Positions 5,835-8,008 of a DNA stretch of 8,008 nt are shown piece by piece. The number at the start of each line of letters is the position of its first letter. Within the stretch, counting starts at the first letter, position 1. The translations under genes were made by a program, and so were the position numbers. The DNA is from WLJO01 sp046597895. GTDB lineage: Bacteria; Actinomycetota; Acidimicrobiia; Acidimicrobiales; Ilumatobacteraceae. The notes under the pieces are model-generated. The model saw only the letters and a list, made by a program, of their open reading frames with translations. It made no database searches and had not been told where the DNA came from. The DNA is taken from positions 1 to 8,008 of the forward strand of contig JBKJJS010000483.1 in the NCBI GenBank assembly GCA_046597895.1, in the 5' to 3' direction.

Positions 5835-5840
5835 TACGCT
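5835..5840 (+). promoter_or_regulatory. -10 box for the DUF2007-type gene, likely leaderless
   Basis: TACGCT fits the TANNNT -10 pattern and lies 7 nt before ATG 5848, with no Shine-Dalgarno sequence between. The geometry is nearly the same as at the 1923 gene. No convincing -35 hexamer is seen at 16-18 nt upstream. The 50-bp gap also has to hold the divergent ChaB promoter. Confidence 0.4.
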
Positions 5841-5847
5841 CCCCGGC

Positions 5848-6090
5848 ATGAGTGACGCTTCGTCCGACCAGCACCCCGAACCTGTCGTCGTCGCGACGTT
5901 TCCTGATCGTGGCGAGGCCGAGGTCAGCCGAGCCCACCTCGCGGCGAGTGGCATCGAGTCGTTCGTCATTGACGAGGTGGAGGGCGGCACCCTGCCCGTC
6001 GAAGGCGAGTCAGGAGTGAGGGTCGTCGTCCGCGCAGCGGACGCCGACGTGGCCCGCCAGATCCTCGCGCCCGGCGCGGCTGACGCGTAG
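5848..6090 (+). CDS. DUF2007-type small protein
   Basis: This 80-residue soluble protein reads MSDASSDQHPEPVVVATFPD, then RGEAEVSRAHLAASGIESFV, then a short variable loop and GVRVVVRAADADVARQIL. The order (strand, 'eAe...hL.a.GIe' helix and strand, 'v.V...da..A..iL' end) is that of the DUF2007 family, annotated as putative prokaryotic signal-transducing proteins, which have a small ferredoxin-like fold. Its length matches the family. ATG 5848 is chosen over the upstream in-frame GTG 5803 because the 15 extra residues are not family-like and a -10 box lies just before 5848. The gene looks intact and no partner gene follows. The 155 bp after its stop (6091-6245) hold nothing I recognise. Confidence 0.75.
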   Translation: MSDASSDQHPEPVVVATFPDRGEAEVSRAHLAASGIESFVIDEVEGGTLPVEGESGVRVVVRAADADVARQILAPGAADA

Positions 6091-6245
6091 GGAGGTCGGG
6101 GCCGGAGCAGCGGCGCGGTTCACGTGGTCCTCCGCAGGCACGCGAAGGACATTGGGTCGACGCGTTCCCGAATCGGGCCGCTTGCGCTCCCAGCTCGCCG
6201 ATGAAGAGCATCGTGGGCAGAGGTGATCGGGTTTCACGCCAGTCC

Positions 6246-6281
6246 CAGCGGCCCGGGACCGGACGAAAAGGTGGGAGAAAA
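6246..6281 (-). repeat. Dispersed repeat copy C, joined to transposase copy 3
   Basis: These 36 bp match copy A at about 33 positions. The left end also shares the first 10 bases of tRNA-Lys (the match begins at 6245), then departs. The GGGAG arm of the hairpin is present (6273-6277) but its partner is missing, because transposase sequence starts at about 6282. The repeat was therefore cut in its loop by the junction. Confidence 0.75.
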
Positions 6282-7002
6282 AGGAGCGGGCGGGGCTTTG
6301 GCAGTGCAAGTGCAGCGCGAGGCCGTTGATGTCGAGGGCGTAGGTGAACAGGTTCAACAGTTGGCGGGCGTGGCCGATGGTGTGAGCACGGCGCAGCCAC
6401 AGACTGTCATCGAGGTGACGGTTGATGCTCTCGGCGTCGTTGCGGCGACGGTAGAGCCCCTCGAAGTCCGGATCACCCGGGGCGATCGCACGGACGTTCT
6501 CGGTCCGGTTGAACTTGCGCTTGGCGTCCTCGTCGTTGCCGTGCAGCCGGACGGTGATAGTGCCGCCGCCGTACTCGTCCGGGAGGCGGTAGTCGTTGTA
6601 CCAGCGGTAGGTACCGGCCTTGGACTCGCTAGGTCGACTTCTCGATCCGCTTGTTGTGCTTCCCGGACTGCTGGCGACTACCAGCTGCAGCGGCGACCCG
6701 GTCCACGGTCATCAGACCGAGGTGATGCATCAGGTGCTGGTGGTGAACGCCGGGCAGCGCCGTGTCGTAGACGACGGCCTGGGCACCGGTGGTGTTTGGC
6801 GCGAGGAGTTCGAACATGTCGACGGCTACTGCCGCCTCATTGGCGCCGGACAACACGAAGGCGCCGTCGAGGATGACGCGGGCGTTGGTGGCAGTGTCGC
6901 GGCAGGCGACAATCACGAACTTCGTTCCCCAGGCCGTCTGACCGGTGCCTTCGTGATGGAGGGCGGCGTCGGGCTCGTAACGCAGCGGTCTGAGTTCACC
7001 GG
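6282..7002 (-). pseudogene. Transposase fragment, copy 3
   Basis: On the minus strand, residues from about 7002 to 6632 read GELRPLRYEPDAALHHEGTG, then GAQAVVYDTALPGVHHQHLM and AAAAGSRQQSGKHNKRIEKS, close to copy 1 throughout. At 6630/6631 it lacks 143 bp present in copy 1 (929-1071 there). This shifts the frame and creates a TAG. After the junction a clean frame resumes: RWYNDYRLPDEYGGGTITV, PGDPDFEGLYRRRNDAESIN and LLNLFTYALDINGLALHLH. This part keeps the roughly 80 bp lost from copy 1. The N-terminal third is missing (cut at the tandem repeat at 7001), and the C-terminus is cut where repeat C begins. It cannot make an active transposase. Confidence 0.8.
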
Positions 7003-7037
7003 CGTCTACGCGGCGTCTACGCGGCGTCTACGCGGCG
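7001..7037. repeat. Tandem 11-bp repeat (3.4 copies) at a gene/transposon junction
   Basis: GGCGTCTACGC occurs three times in a row (7001-7011, 7012-7022, 7023-7033) and is followed by a partial GGCG. Transposase homology ends where the array starts. The stop codon of the surface protein (7028-7030, minus) lies inside the third unit. Replication slippage or repair at the junction could have produced it. Confidence 0.85.
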
Positions 7038-8008
7038 AATGGACGGCGCAGCCGGCTGATGCTGGCGAACACGATGCCCGCGGCACCGATTGCCAGCATG
7101 ATGGCGCCGATGACGGTCAATGCGCCTATCTCGGCACCCGCTGGCGGGAGTGTCCCCGCCCAAATTTTCTCCACGATGTTCGAGGTTTGCGTCGCGGCGT
7201 TCACGTCGACGTAGCTCGCACGAATCGTGTCGGTTCCTTCGGACGTTCCGGTGTACGTGAAGGTCGCTTCGCCGTTGGCGTCCGTCGTGTCGGTGCCGGT
7301 CGTCCCCGCGTGGGGGCCGGTCATGACGGTGAAGGTGACGGTGGTTCCAACGACTGGCGCCGACGGACTCCCCGAGACCACCGTCGCGGTGACCGTGTGG
7401 CTCGCGCCAACCGGATTGAGGTCGGTGAGGGGTGTCAGGCTGATGTTCGTGATGGCGATCAGCCCCTCACCCCGAGCCAGGATGTACGGGAAGCCCACCG
7501 AACCGTCCGGAGCCGTGAACGGGCCAACCGAATTCTCGGCGATCGCCAGCACCAAGTAGCTGGCGGGCCAACTGTTGAACTGCTCGTGCACCGAACAGCT
7601 CCAGTTGGACAGGTCGGCGTCGGAGAGGCCAGCGATCGCAGGGTGGGTGGCGACGATATGGGCGTCGTTGTGGCAGGTCGCACTCTCCACGGTGAAGGCA
7701 CCCAGCGAGGCGAGCACCGCGACAGGTGTGTTCGCGAGCGCGCTGTCGTATTCGCAACTCAACGAGGCGTAGAGGCCGGTCTTGCCAGCCTCATCCACGG
7801 CAAAGGCGACGCTCTTCTGCGTGAGGGTTCCACCGCCCAGACTCGAGTGCAACACGGGGTCGGTGCCGTTGATCACAACATTGCCGTCGACCACCGATGA
7901 CCAAACAGCCGCATTCGTCTCGGCGGCGGTGAGGTAGCCCTCACTGCAGAACGGATCGCCGAGGATGAGGGCCCGATACGCGCCGAACTGGGCAGCCGTC
8001 ATCGTTCC
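7028..8008 (-). CDS. Cell-wall-anchored surface protein with Big_1-like domain, C-terminal part
   Basis: The minus-strand frame is open through the right edge; 324 residues follow the first Met (8002). No signal peptide is present at that Met, so the true start is probably outside. Numbered from there, residues 1-183 form a domain with four Cys (19, 83, 110, 136) and a LILGDP strand; the fold is not recognised. Residues about 187-277 are an immunoglobulin-like Big_1/invasin-type repeat (VGTTVTFTVMTGPHAGTTG, DANGEATFTYTG). The end is a cell-wall sorting signal: LPPAG (285-289), a hydrophobic helix (about 293-315) and the basic tail SRLRR. LPPAG is a variant of LPxTG, so a sortase is expected to link it to peptidoglycan. 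The last residues, PFAA-stop, run into the tandem repeat, so the original C-terminus may have been altered slightly. A role in adhesion is typical of such architecture but inferred. Confidence 0.85.
   Translation of the reverse strand, partial: GTMTAAQFGAYRALILGDPFCSEGYLTAAETNAAVWSSVVDGNVVINGTDPVLHSSLGGGTLTQKSVAFAVDEAGKTGLYASLSCEYDSALANTPVAVLASLGAFTVESATCHNDAHIVATHPAIAGLSDADLSNWSCSVHEQFNSWPASYLVLAIAENSVGPFTAPDGSVGFPYILARGEGLIAITNISLTPLTDLNPVGASHTVTATVVSGSPSAPVVGTTVTFTVMTGPHAGTTGTDTTDANGEATFTYTGTSEGTDTIRASYVDVNAATQTSNIVEKIWAGTLPPAGAEIGALTVIGAIMLAIGAAGIVFASISRLRRPFAA

Noticed and set aside
5820..5840. GGTTCGAGCCCCG resembling a tRNA T-arm
   Set aside because: Only 4 bp of stem form, no acceptor, anticodon or D-arm pairing can be found upstream, and no CCA follows. 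It lies within a promoter gap and is likely chance.
5220..5990. A 256-codon minus-strand frame overlapping the ChaB and DUF2007 genes
   Set aside because: It overlaps both intact genes in the wrong frame; only its last part, past the ChaB stop, was kept as a possible remnant.
6620..7900. A 426-codon plus-strand frame
   Set aside because: It runs antisense to the transposase fragment and the surface protein, whose Big_1 and sorting motifs are unambiguous.
1..8008. CRISPR array or retron-like or defence operon
   Set aside because: No regularly spaced repeats, reverse transcriptase, nuclease-helicase or restriction genes are visible; the repeats found are tandem or widely scattered.

Overview
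The window is high-GC DNA with actinobacterial traits: strongly GC-rich third codon positions, GTG starts, promoters that appear to give leaderless mRNAs, an LprG-type lipoprotein remnant and a ChaB/Rho-N protein of actinobacterial style. An acidimicrobial source (Ilumatobacter-like) is my impression only and is not proven by the sequence. It reads as a genomic scrapyard beside an integrated element, with a few intact genes between decayed ones.

Layout. At 1-304 (minus) is the N-terminus of a tyrosine-recombinase integrase. It lies just beyond the 3' end of a tRNA-Lys(UUU) gene (396-470, minus), the usual arrangement of an element integrated at a tRNA; the element itself continues off the left edge. 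Upstream of the tRNA is the first of three copies (A 462-497, B 4245-4280, C 6246-6281) of a 36-bp dispersed repeat, and copy A includes the first bases of the tRNA gene. Next come a decayed DDE-type transposase copy (650-1705, minus) and a 43-codon HEPN-like remnant (1760-1891, plus). An intact two-gene operon follows: a HEAT-repeat-like lipoprotein (1923-2594) and a secreted zinc metallopeptidase with an HExxHxxGxxD site (2591-3634), joined by a 4-nt stop/start overlap and driven by a likely leaderless promoter.

From 3840 to 5131 the DNA is mostly wreckage. A chimeric ORF joins the front of an LprG-like lipoprotein to a piece of an MFS exporter, which looks like a deletion across an lprG-P55-type operon. 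Then come repeat B, a C-terminally broken hypothetical gene (4622-4987) and a small transposase fragment (5021-5131). A conserved divergent pair follows: a ChaB/Rho-N protein (5363-5797, minus) and a DUF2007-type small protein (5848-6090, plus). Repeat C abuts a third transposase fragment (6282-7002, minus). That fragment ends in a tandem 11-bp repeat which also holds the stop codon of a cell-wall-anchored surface protein with a Big_1-like domain and an LPPAG sorting signal (7028 to the right edge, minus).

Working genes are therefore the tRNA, probably the integrase, the lipoprotein-protease pair, ChaB/Rho-N, DUF2007 and the surface protein. No CRISPR array, complete insertion sequence or recognisable defence operon is present.
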